A DNA stretch of 64,000 nucleotides, from positions 124,001 to 188,000 of the forward strand of contig JAUIAP010000002.1 of assembly GCA_030425205.1 (NCBI GenBank). Reading direction: 5' to 3'. The stretch comes from Anaerolineae bacterium. Its GTDB lineage: Bacteria > Chloroflexota > Anaerolineae > Promineifilales > Promineifilaceae. Positions 11,201-16,517 of the stretch are shown in pieces (within the stretch, counting starts at the first letter, position 1; every line of letters starts with the position of its first letter). The notes below the pieces were generated by a model. It was not told the DNA's origin. It searched no databases and worked only from the letters and a program-made list of their open reading frames with translations. Position numbers and translations under genes: made by a program.

Positions 11201-13696
11201 ACGATGAGTTATGGTGAATTAGATCGGCGTGCAAATCAGTTGGCGCACTGGCTGCAAGGGCAGGGGGTGACGACCGGAACGCGAGTTGGCCTGTTCATGA
11301 ATCGCTCGTTTGAGATGGGGATTGCCGTCTTGGGCGTGCTGAAATCGGGCGCAGCGTATGTGCCGATTGACCCGCAAGCACCCCCCGAGCGCGTTGGGTT
11401 TGTGCTGGCGGATTGTTCGGCCGAAATGCTGCTTACCCTCGAAACACAACGTGAGAAGTTAGCCGAACAGATCGACAGTCCGATCTTTGCCGTTGACGCG
11501 ATTGATTTAGAAGGTTGTCCAGAATTTGCGCCCGAGAGCGCGACCAATCGGGAGTCGCTGGCGTGTTTGATTTACACATCAGGTTCGACGGGTCGGCCGA
11601 AAGGGGCGATGCTGCCCCATCGCGGATTGTGCAACTATGCGTTGTGGTATGGCCGTCGTTGGAACATCGGTAGCGCAGACGCGATGCTCCAGAAGGCCCC
11701 GTTTGGGTTTGATGCGGCGACGTGGGAACTGCTCGTGCCGCTGCTGACGGGTGGGCGCGTGGTGTTGGCGAAGCCCGGCGGTCAGCGCGATGCACGTTAC
11801 TTAATCGAGCTGATGGCGCAGGAGCAGGTGTCCCATCTGTTTGTTGTGCCTGTCCAGTTGCGAATGTTGCTCGAACATGCGACGTTTGCCGACTGCAAGA
11901 GCTTGCGTTATGTCATGAGTGGTGGGGATAAGTTCCCTGAAGATTTGATCCCGCGCTTCCGCGAGCTATCGGACGCAACGCTGATCAACATGTATGGCCC
12001 AACAGAAGCGACGATTGGCGTGACGTTTTGGGATACGGACGAGACGGTAAGCGGTGCGAGCATAACGCCACTCGGCCGATTTAACGACAATGTGACAGGC
12101 GTGGTTGTCAATCCCGCGATGCAGGCGCAGCCTATCGGCGTGATTGGCGAACTGCTTATCGGCGGCGTGCAGACGGGCTTAGGTTACTGGAATCGTCTAG
12201 CGCTTTCCGACGAAAAATTTGTCGATGCTGAAAAGTTAAAAGGGCAAGGCGTGTTTAGCGACTTGCGATTCCCGAAACATGCGTCGAGCGGGAAGTTCTA
12301 TCGCACGGGCGACCTCGTAAAGTGGCTTCCAAGCGGCGCAATTCAGTACATTGGTCGCGCCGATACACAGGTCAAGGTGCGCGGCTTGCGGATTGAGTTG
12401 GGCGAAATTGAACACGCCCTCGTCGATTTGGCGGCGGTTAACGAGGCGGCGGTCATCGTTCGCAATGATAGCGGAGATGATGATCGACTGGTTGCCTACA
12501 TCACGCCGTCAAGCGTGGACACAAGCGCACTACGTCCTGTGCTGGCAGAGAAACTGCCGCGCTACATGATTCCGACGCACATCGTTGCGCTCGATAGCTT
12601 CCCGCTGACGAGTAGCGGCAAAATTGACCGCAAAAAGTTGCCCGCGCCCGTCACAGAAACGCATGTGGCATCTGTTGAAACAAATGTTGCACCACGTGAT
12701 CCGCTGGAGTTGCGGATCGCGCAATCGTGGGAAAGATCGCTGGGTGTTCGGCCGATTTCGATTCACGATAACTTCTTCGATCTCGGCGGACATTCGCTGA
12801 TGGCGGTGCGCCTGTTTAGCGACTTGGAGCAGGTGGCGGGCAAAAAGCTGCCACTTGCCACGTTATTGCAAGCACCGACCGTTGCCCAACTCGCTGCGAT
12901 TGTGCGCGATGAGGGGTGGGAGCCAAACTGGTCTTCGATTGTGCCGATTCGGGCGGGTGGTTCAAAGCGTCCGCTGTTTTACATCGCGTCGTATCAAGAT
13001 AGCGTTCTCAACTTCCACGCGCTGACGCCCCATCTCGACGCGGCCCGTCCGCTCTATGGCATTCAGCCGCAGGGGTTGGACGGCGATCGGCCGATTCACG
13101 ACACCATTGAAGCGATGGCCGCGCACTACATCACGGAGATGAAAACGGTGCAGCCACAGGGCCCCTATCTGCTAGCGGGTCACTGTGCGGGGGCGTGGAT
13201 TGCATATGAGATGGCGAGGCAGTTGGAGAATGGGGGAGAATCGGCCGATTTTGTCGGTATCGTGGACAGCCCGCCCCCCAATCGCCGCCCTGAAACAAAA
13301 ACGCCGCTGCGCTACTACGCCAGCCGAGCCCTTTACTACATGCGCGACCGCCGCCTCCTGCACGCGCTCAGTTGGCAATACAAGCTCAACATCCAGAGCA
13401 AGCTCGTCACCCGCTTCGGCGGCGCACAGGCGAAACGCATCGAAGAGGTACGCCGCGTCCACAAAGAGGCGTTCGAGAACTATGTCGCCCCATGCGACTT
13501 CAAAGGCACGCTCACCGTCTTCCGCAGCAGCGAACTCGCCTCCTTCGAGGACAAACAGTGGCACAACCGCTGGTCAGAGCTAACAGAAGGGGAGATGAGG
13601 GTCGATGTCGTGCCGGGAACGCACGCGACGTTGCTGCATGAGCCGAATGTGCAGGTTTTAGCAGAGAAGTTGGAGCAAGGGTTGAATGGGTATTAA
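5270..13696 (+). CDS. hybrid PKS-NRPS megasynthase KS-AT-ACP-AMT-C-A-PCP-TE
   Basis: 2808 residues from the ATG at 5270, which follows GAGGGG. KS about 4-430 (NTACSTSS Cys about 178, EAHGTA, KTNLGH). AT about 530-805 (GHSMGEY; VAAHS at the specificity loop, extender probably malonyl). ACP about 918-990 (LGFDSL). Class III PLP aminotransferase about 1043-1490 (FCNTGSEA, IFDEMITGF, Lys in TYGKAIAGG). Condensation about 1500-1935 (HHIVVDGWS). Adenylation about 1950-2455, pocket read as D-A-W-F-V-S-M-I-G-K, no confident substrate. PCP about 2473-2547 (LGGHSL). TE about 2560-2807 with GHCAG, a Cys (about 2639) in place of the usual Ser, an Asp in GIVDS and a His in PGTHATLL. The KS-AT-ACP-AMT-C order matches iturin/mycosubtilin-type synthetases, where the AMT turns a beta-keto group into a beta-amine. 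There is no KR, DH, ER or methyltransferase. Several interdomain linkers contain repeat-derived palindromes. No PPTase or exporter is in the window. Confidence 0.93.
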   Translation: MSYQDTIAIVGMSGRFPGADNVDVLWQNLRAGIEAIRPFSAEELAAVGITAEAQADPTFVNAGAVLADYDKFDAKFFGMTPREAELTDPQHRLFLQCAWSALEAAGYDPQGIDVPVGVFGGVAENSYYRNNVATHHEMLEKLGRYPALIGREREFAITRAAFKLDLRGPVISLNTACSTSSVAIHLAVQSLLNGESDMALAGGARLNVPTSAGYHYVQNGILSPDGHCRAFDEDAAGTVMGNGVAIIVLKRYEDAVADGDTIHALIRGSAVNNDGLQKIGYTAPSPTGQADVIADAIAVANIDPRTIGYIEAHGTATALGDPIEMSGLTAAFGEYTTDTQFCALGSVKTNLGHLDAAAGVTGVIKAALMLKHGEFVPSLHYTAPNPQIDFANSPFFVETANRAWDSDTPRRAGVSSFGLGGTNAHIILEEAPAQPATDDVDGVQIFPLSARTAEAVAETARNLSSHLKNMFRELDFPKPLADIAYTLAKGRHQFDERAFIVATDRNDAIRQLQEIGKAKTAHIQDAKIAFLFAGGGAQHSGMARDLYHTAPVFRDNFTQCANYLNATYQIDICPSILSDDETETRPSIALPALFSVQYALAKQWATLGIEPAAMMGHSMGEYTAACLAGVFSLEDALGIVVKRGQLFETLAEGGMLSVPLSEAEAREIVGDELDVAAVNRPDACVLSGTNEAIAAAIDAFSAKKITTRQLKIDVAAHSSLVEPILNKFHDFLQSIKFHAPNKPIISNVSGDWMSDAQATDPAYWVSHLRQTVRYADGAATLLDGYNVLIEVGPGQVLTTLTRKQPATTKQHLVLPTLRHPNQTTRDDVHMLSAFGKLWQAGVEVDWDVIFEGQSRRRVPLPTYPFERVRHWMEPLEVERPRMDSRLRGNDNSEDTMEADVSGIGFPETVKDSTPQQTLNDQIKDVLFDLSGIPHDELEDDATFLELGFDSLLLTQVNGALQHKFGVPITFRQLFEEAPSVAALANYLRKQGVEAKRAAVSGFPNSETRAVPVNSEQGLEVAGGEAEDAPIKGPWKPLNTRATALTMQQETHLNALIERIAGRAPKTKAWVQKHRPILADPRTVAGFRRAWKEIVFPVVADKSDGAYIYDIDGNKFIDVAMGFGVAMYGHNPPFLMRAIKEQMERGIEIGPQNPIAGEAAELIAQMTGQPRVAFCNTGSEAVLAAIRTARTVTNRPKIATFINDYHGIFDEVLARRVGRDKIIPRAPGIPHSKTQDIILLDYNDPASLDKIREHAHEIAAVIVEPVQSRNPDLQPREFLHQLRALTHETDIALIFDEMITGFRIAPGGAQEYFGVRADIATYGKAIAGGIPIGVVAGQPKYLDALDGGMWQFGDDSAPEVGVTWFAGTFVRHPFALAAARASMRHLIDAGPALQTNLNAKTRRFVAAFNSYCEQVNAPVRMENFASFFLVTFQEPTEFDSLFYFFLRDNGVHVTEGRAAYISTAHSDEDVDALIAAYTRSIQQMIAAGFLQGNPQTVALVDKQAYSIGLTEGQTEIWLSAQGSDEANAAYNLSNVMKLGGKLDVMRVKLAVQELVNRHDALRATFSADGSMQTIRPKLNINITEHDLSVLSEDARKLRIAKLREAAVTTPFDLENGPLIRADLIRLAPEQHELWLTAHHIVVDGWSSGVLMREAGLLYAGEKLPAPMPLRDFVAWQQVTGESAANTKAEKYWLDQFAESPAYLEMPTDRNRPARKTYVALRREREISTELTNAIRKVGAKNGSTLFGTLLATYQAFTYRLSGQTDITLGVAAALQSLVNNDSVVMHGANLLPMRVQLDGKQPFNTLLKQTRSVVLNGFEHQTYTYGALLRQLNMPRSADRLPLVSVAFNLDPTMGNVSFGDLDVQTGSNPRSYETFDMFFNVVVTANGLRAECTFNRDLFDAETIERWLANYERFLIGIVASSDTPLDQLPILSDAEIAQFDAWNDNGSADSLDSVHGIFETIASVQPEAPALIFDGATMSYGELDRRANQLAHWLQGQGVTTGTRVGLFMNRSFEMGIAVLGVLKSGAAYVPIDPQAPPERVGFVLADCSAEMLLTLETQREKLAEQIDSPIFAVDAIDLEGCPEFAPESATNRESLACLIYTSGSTGRPKGAMLPHRGLCNYALWYGRRWNIGSADAMLQKAPFGFDAATWELLVPLLTGGRVVLAKPGGQRDARYLIELMAQEQVSHLFVVPVQLRMLLEHATFADCKSLRYVMSGGDKFPEDLIPRFRELSDATLINMYGPTEATIGVTFWDTDETVSGASITPLGRFNDNVTGVVVNPAMQAQPIGVIGELLIGGVQTGLGYWNRLALSDEKFVDAEKLKGQGVFSDLRFPKHASSGKFYRTGDLVKWLPSGAIQYIGRADTQVKVRGLRIELGEIEHALVDLAAVNEAAVIVRNDSGDDDRLVAYITPSSVDTSALRPVLAEKLPRYMIPTHIVALDSFPLTSSGKIDRKKLPAPVTETHVASVETNVAPRDPLELRIAQSWERSLGVRPISIHDNFFDLGGHSLMAVRLFSDLEQVAGKKLPLATLLQAPTVAQLAAIVRDEGWEPNWSSIVPIRAGGSKRPLFYIASYQDSVLNFHALTPHLDAARPLYGIQPQGLDGDRPIHDTIEAMAAHYITEMKTVQPQGPYLLAGHCAGAWIAYEMARQLENGGESADFVGIVDSPPPNRRPETKTPLRYYASRALYYMRDRRLLHALSWQYKLNIQSKLVTRFGGAQAKRIEEVRRVHKEAFENYVAPCDFKGTLTVFRSSELASFEDKQWHNRWSELTEGEMRVDVVPGTHATLLHEPNVQVLAEKLEQGLNGY
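6679..6704. repeat. 26-bp palindrome, copy 1, in the KS-AT linker
   Basis: GTTTCGGGAA, a 6-nt spacer TTGGAT, then TTCCCGAAAC: a perfect 10-bp stem. It is read in frame as FRELDFPK inside the linker between KS and AT. Confidence 0.85.
7911..7940. repeat. REP-like repeat fragment inside the megasynthase gene
   Basis: A hairpin with arms ATTCCCG (7917-7923) and CGGGAAT (7930-7936), followed by GACA, translated as MDSRLRGND just after the AT domain. This is the same kind of sequence as one end of the roughly 105-bp intergenic repeats at 25653, 39380 and 50601. Confidence 0.75.
7967..7992. repeat. 26-bp palindrome, copy 2, in the AT-ACP linker
   Basis: Identical over all 26 bp to the copy at 6679-6704 but read in a different frame, as SGIGFPET. 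Twenty-six bp downstream of the REP-like fragment. Confidence 0.85.
8264..8289. repeat. 26-bp palindrome, diverged copy 3, in the ACP-AMT linker
   Basis: Same length and ends as copies 1 and 2 (GTTTCGG at the left, CCGAAAC at the right) with a changed centre. Read as SGFPNSET. Confidence 0.7.
8300..8317. repeat. GTGAACAG repeat inside the megasynthase gene
   Basis: Two GTGAACAG units in tandem, translated as VNSEQ in the ACP-AMT linker. The same unit forms intergenic arrays at 43774-43797 and 44868-44903. Confidence 0.65.
12253..12278. repeat. 26-bp palindrome, weak copy 4, within the second adenylation domain
   Basis: 20 of 26 positions agree with copy 1, including the right arm ATTCCCGAAAC. 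It lies in an extra loop of the A domain, after the GLGYWNR region and before YRTGDLV, read as FSDLRFPKH. Confidence 0.5.
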
Positions 13697-13698
13697 CT

Positions 13699-13743
13699 AT
13701 AAGTGAAGCGTTCATCTTTATAAATCGTGAGCGCTTCACTTAT
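13699..13743. terminator. stem-loop between convergent megasynthase and P63C genes
   Basis: A perfect 12-bp inverted repeat (ATAAGTGAAGCG and its complement) with a 21-nt loop begins 3 bp after the megasynthase stop codon. There is no strong T run, so use as a terminator is plausible but not proven. Confidence 0.45.
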
Positions 13744-13770
13744 GATATCTTGATAAGACAAGAGCGTACT

Positions 13771-14685
13771 TTATTCATTAAATGGAAGCATCATCTGTTC
13801 ATTTAGTTTGGGAAAAGAACGCGCAAGTAATCTTTGGAAAGAAGTCCAATTATTTGATGCTCTCATCAGGGCAATTACCCCTGTTAGATGGCTTTTGAGT
13901 TCTGGAACTCCATGATCTTCTGTCAACCACTGATGATGCCGAGATGTGCGATTGCCTTTCTCATTACGCGGATTCAACTCTTCGAGCTTTTGCAAAACAC
14001 CTGGTGCCAACCTGTCATAAACTATATCGTTAGTATATCTGCCCACAACACCTGGTCTTTTATTGCCAGTGAACTGCCATTTCTTCAGACGATACATCTC
14101 TTTATAAAATTCGTTGGGAAATGTTTTTGCCCATTTTAATTTATGGTCAGAGAGGTACTTTGCAAGTATCCTCTCCAATGCATCCCGCGCGCGTTTTTCT
14201 TGATACCCTGTGGCTTCGTCGACAAGTGCAATGATTCCTACAGTGGCAAAGGCGCGAATTAATAGTCTACAACGTTGATAAATGTGATATTGACTCGACA
14301 CTAGAGCATTTCCATCATATGCATCCATATAGACATTGCAAACTTCTGGAAGTAATCGTGCATTATAACCTCGCCCAATTTGATTGTTGGTGGTTTTGAA
14401 TCTCATGGGTGTTGCGATGTTTAAAATCTCATTGGAAATAAACGGTTGCAAATTGTTAGCACTCAAAAAAATTGGCACATTTCTTTTCCTCGATTCAATG
14501 TAAACTTCTGGTCGCTTTACACCACCGCGTCGCCCAATCGCTTCTACAAATTCGGTCTGTGTGAGAAGTCTTGTGCCATCTTCTAATACCGCACATGTGA
14601 TCGAGATGTTTTCGTCTAACGCAAGCAACCCTTCGTGTGTTGCTTCTGGCATTGATTGTACTGATATGCTTGAATCATCTTTCAT
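13771..14685 (-). CDS. P63C-domain protein
   Basis: 304 residues from the ATG at 14685; a longer frame opens at 14757 but would overlap the upstream gene by 83 bp. The C-terminal half matches the P63C domain: FPNEFYKEMYRLKKW, RPGVVGRYTNDIVYDRLAPG, HHQWLTEDHGVPELKSHL, VIALMRASNNW and a final RSFPK. The domain is known from phage and bacterial proteins; its molecular function is not established. The N-terminal part (TQTEFVEAIGRRGGVKRPEV, then SANNLQPFI) resembles the usual N-terminal part of P63C proteins. No signal peptide. The start overlaps the end of the zinc-ribbon gene by 11 bp, which implies translational coupling. The region is more A+T-rich than its neighbours, consistent with transfer. 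Confidence 0.85.
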   Translation of the reverse strand: MKDDSSISVQSMPEATHEGLLALDENISITCAVLEDGTRLLTQTEFVEAIGRRGGVKRPEVYIESRKRNVPIFLSANNLQPFISNEILNIATPMRFKTTNNQIGRGYNARLLPEVCNVYMDAYDGNALVSSQYHIYQRCRLLIRAFATVGIIALVDEATGYQEKRARDALERILAKYLSDHKLKWAKTFPNEFYKEMYRLKKWQFTGNKRPGVVGRYTNDIVYDRLAPGVLQKLEELNPRNEKGNRTSRHHQWLTEDHGVPELKSHLTGVIALMRASNNWTSFQRLLARSFPKLNEQMMLPFNE

Positions 14686-15079
14686 TTGTAATCTCGTTGG
14701 CAAAAGCAAGCATAAGTTGCCGTGCTTCTTGATCATACCAAGAAGTTCGAATGACATTTAGCATTCTGTTTGCCGTATTTTTGTTGACATCAATCGCTTG
14801 TGCGAGTGTTCGACAACTAACATAGTTGCCTTTTGGTTTACACGTTAAATTAATCGCAACAGCCCATTTGCATAGTGGAACTTTCGAGTCGTGAAAAACT
14901 GTACCGACAGTAACACTGAATGAGGTCAAACATGAATTACAGTGGTATCGAGAGTCTCGGGTCATATGAGTGCAGCGTTTACTTTTGCAGTATGGGCAAA
15001 ATACGCCGTTAGACCATCGCAAACTTTCTAGTTTATAGACTGTGTCATTGTTTTCCGCGTCTTGCCATTTATACTGCAT
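14675..15079 (-). CDS. transposase-like zinc-ribbon protein without a DDE domain
   Basis: 134 residues. CPYC (about 28-31) and YHCNSC (about 45-50) form a zinc ribbon, followed by FSVTVGTVFHDSKVPLCKW and a helix-turn-helix-like segment (SCRTLAQAIDVNKNTANRML). This is the N-terminal architecture of IS1595/ISXO2-type transposases, but the protein stops where the catalytic domain would begin. It is coupled to the P63C gene by an 11-bp overlap. It could be a transposase remnant or a DNA-binding partner of P63C; intact coding and coupling favour the second, by inference. No terminal inverted repeats flanking the pair were found. Confidence 0.75.
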   Translation of the reverse strand: MQYKWQDAENNDTVYKLESLRWSNGVFCPYCKSKRCTHMTRDSRYHCNSCLTSFSVTVGTVFHDSKVPLCKWAVAINLTCKPKGNYVSCRTLAQAIDVNKNTANRMLNVIRTSWYDQEARQLMLAFANEITNER

Positions 15080-15114
15080 TCCAAAAGGTTACACTTTTAC
15101 GAAAACAAAATCTA

Positions 15115-15175
15115 CACCAATAGCTAGGACACTGAAGAATTATTCACCAATAACTAGGACAACTTTCTAGTTGTC
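15115..15175. repeat. two direct repeats and a palindrome upstream of the zinc-ribbon/P63C pair
   Basis: CACCAATAGCTAGGACA (15115-15131) and CACCAATAACTAGGACA (15145-15161) differ at one base and start exactly 30 bp apart. The second overlaps a perfect 7-bp hairpin, GACAACT (15158-15164), TTCT, AGTTGTC (15169-15175). They lie between two divergent units and could be an operator or the footprint of an element. Confidence 0.6.
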
Positions 15176-15202
15176 AATTGTACGTGGTGTGAATGTATCC
15201 AG

Positions 15203-15208
15203 TATAAT
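15203..15208 (+). promoter_or_regulatory. -10 box of the DUF433/DUF5615 operon
   Basis: A perfect TATAAT lies 20 bp before the ATG at 15228. The best -35 candidate is TTGTAC at 15178-15183 with a long 19-bp spacer, so the promoter may be weak or regulated. Confidence 0.45.
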
Positions 15209-15227
15209 TGGCCTGAATTGATGCGGG

Positions 15228-15557
15228 ATGTATGCTAAAATGTTGAATATGACAACAGCAATAGTTATGCCTTTGGACATGATTGTGAGTGACCCCGCGA
15301 TTCGGCGCGGTGTGCCAGTTTTGATGGGAACGACGCTGCGGGTAACAGATGTGGCGATGGCGCACGTTTATCATGGGCGGTCGGCGAGCGAGATTGGGAG
15401 TGATTACGGCATTTCGCTGGGACAGGTTCATGCGGCTTTAGCGTATTATTATGAGCATCACGAAACTTTGAACGCAGAGATGCGAGTGCAAACAGAACGA
15501 GCGGAAGCGTACAAGGAGCAGCGCATTGGCAGCCGACACCCTGCGATTTTATCTTGA
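15228..15557 (+). CDS. DUF433 antitoxin-like protein
   Basis: 109 residues from 15228; ATGs at 15240 and 15249 are also possible. The core (IVSDPAIRRGVPVLMGTTLRVTDVAMAHVYHGRSASEI, written here as DPAIRRGVPVLMGT then GRSASEI, then YGISLGQVHAALAYYYEH) is a classic DUF433 winged-helix domain. DUF433 proteins are the antitoxin partners of DUF5615 PIN-like proteins. It overlaps the downstream DUF5615 gene by 32 bp. It probably binds DNA and represses the operon, as antitoxins usually do; this is inference. Confidence 0.85.
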   Translation: MYAKMLNMTTAIVMPLDMIVSDPAIRRGVPVLMGTTLRVTDVAMAHVYHGRSASEIGSDYGISLGQVHAALAYYYEHHETLNAEMRVQTERAEAYKEQRIGSRHPAILS

Positions 15558-15864
15558 CGAGAATCTTCCCATAGAGATTGCAAGACAACTGAAAGCGCGT
15601 GGAATTGAGGCAATAACGGTGCGCGATTTGAAACAGTTGGGAGACAATGACGCATCGCATTTAATACGGGCAACAGAAATGGGATACGTTCTGTGTACAC
15701 AGGACGATGATTTCCTGACATTAGCAGCAAGCGGCATGGCACATAAGGGGATCGTATTCGGGATTCAAGAACGGCATTACATCGGGGCTTGGGTGAAGTT
15801 TCTTGCGCTATTGCACGCAGTCGCAACGCCTGATGAGATGCGAGGACACGTCGAATATCTCTAA
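15526..15864 (+). CDS. DUF5615 PIN-like toxin
   Basis: 112 residues. It begins at a TTG codon at 15526, preceded by AAGGAG at 15513-15518, which decides this start. Motifs are FYLDENLP at the N-terminus (acidic metal-binding positions), ITVRDL, and LCTQDDDFL in the middle, the PIN/Mut7-C-like pattern of DUF5615 with conserved Asp residues for a metal-dependent ribonuclease. The 32-bp overlap with the DUF433 gene is typical of a coupled type II toxin-antitoxin pair. RNA target is unknown. Confidence 0.85.
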   Translation: MAADTLRFYLDENLPIEIARQLKARGIEAITVRDLKQLGDNDASHLIRATEMGYVLCTQDDDFLTLAASGMAHKGIVFGIQERHYIGAWVKFLALLHAVATPDEMRGHVEYL

Positions 15865-16113
15865 GATTTTTCCATTTGTTCAAAAATACAATCAAATAAG
15901 TGTAGAGGCTGTAAGTTGTGTAGGCAATCCTATTCAATTTGTGAGTTGATGTTGAGGCTTTACAATACGCAATGATTTCAGATCGGTGCAATAGCCCCAA
16001 TGAGCATATTGTGGAGTCGTTTGCTGGTTGTTAACTGACGTCAACAACTTTGGGTAAACGGGTAGTTTGCTGGCAAATAGTTTGAGAAATCGTGTTTCTT
16101 CATCAATTTCGGC

Positions 16114-16125
16114 TAGAATTGCGGC
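16114..16125 (+). promoter_or_regulatory. -10 box for Asp23 gene, leaderless spacing
   Basis: TAGAAT at 16114-16119 sits 6 bp before the ATG at 16126. No Shine-Dalgarno is present. The 15865-16113 spacer otherwise shows nothing recognised. Confidence 0.4.
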
Positions 16126-16479
16126 ATGACGACACAATCACTTGGCACAATCGACGTGGCTCCCCGTGCCATCATCAGCATTGTCAGCCACCATGTCAAC
16201 CAGTGCTATGGCGTGGTTGGCATGGCGAGTAAACGCCTGACCAACAGTTTTGCCAAATTGGTTGCCCGCAATCCCCATCCGGGCATCGATGTGTTGGTCG
16301 AAGCTGATGGTATCACTATCACCGTCTACGTCATCATCGAATATGGCACGCGCATCCGCACCGTTGCCGAAAGCATCCAAAGCACCGTAAAGTATCATGT
16401 TGAGAAGGCGATTGGCTTACCTGTAAAAGAGGTCAACGTGATGGTGCAGGGATTGCGGAAGGAAAGCAGTAAGCAGTAG
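16126..16479 (+). CDS. Asp23/Gls24 family protein
   Basis: 117 residues with the Asp23/Gls24 (DUF322) pattern: IDVAPRAIISIVSHHV, YGVVGM, GIDVLVEADGITITVYVIIEYGTRI, and EVNVMVQGL at the end. In Firmicutes these small proteins are linked to the membrane and envelope stress and are often encoded just before fakA-like genes, as here (38-bp gap). The exact role in this lineage is unknown. No signal peptide. Confidence 0.9.
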   Translation: MTTQSLGTIDVAPRAIISIVSHHVNQCYGVVGMASKRLTNSFAKLVARNPHPGIDVLVEADGITITVYVIIEYGTRIRTVAESIQSTVKYHVEKAIGLPVKEVNVMVQGLRKESSKQ

Positions 16480-16517
16480 ACAGCGCACACGCACTGCGAC
16501 TGATTACGAGAGATTTT

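Noticed and set aside
2416..13696. Complete self-sufficient biosynthetic cluster with export and activation genes
   Set aside because: No phosphopantetheinyl transferase, transporter or dedicated regulator is visible between 1 and 16 kb; they must be elsewhere or absent.
14686..14757. P63C protein start at 14757
   Set aside because: It would overlap the zinc-ribbon gene by 83 bp; the ATG at 14685 gives an 11-bp coupled overlap.
13771..15079. Intact IS1595-family insertion sequence
   Set aside because: No DDE catalytic domain, no terminal inverted repeats and no target duplication were seen.
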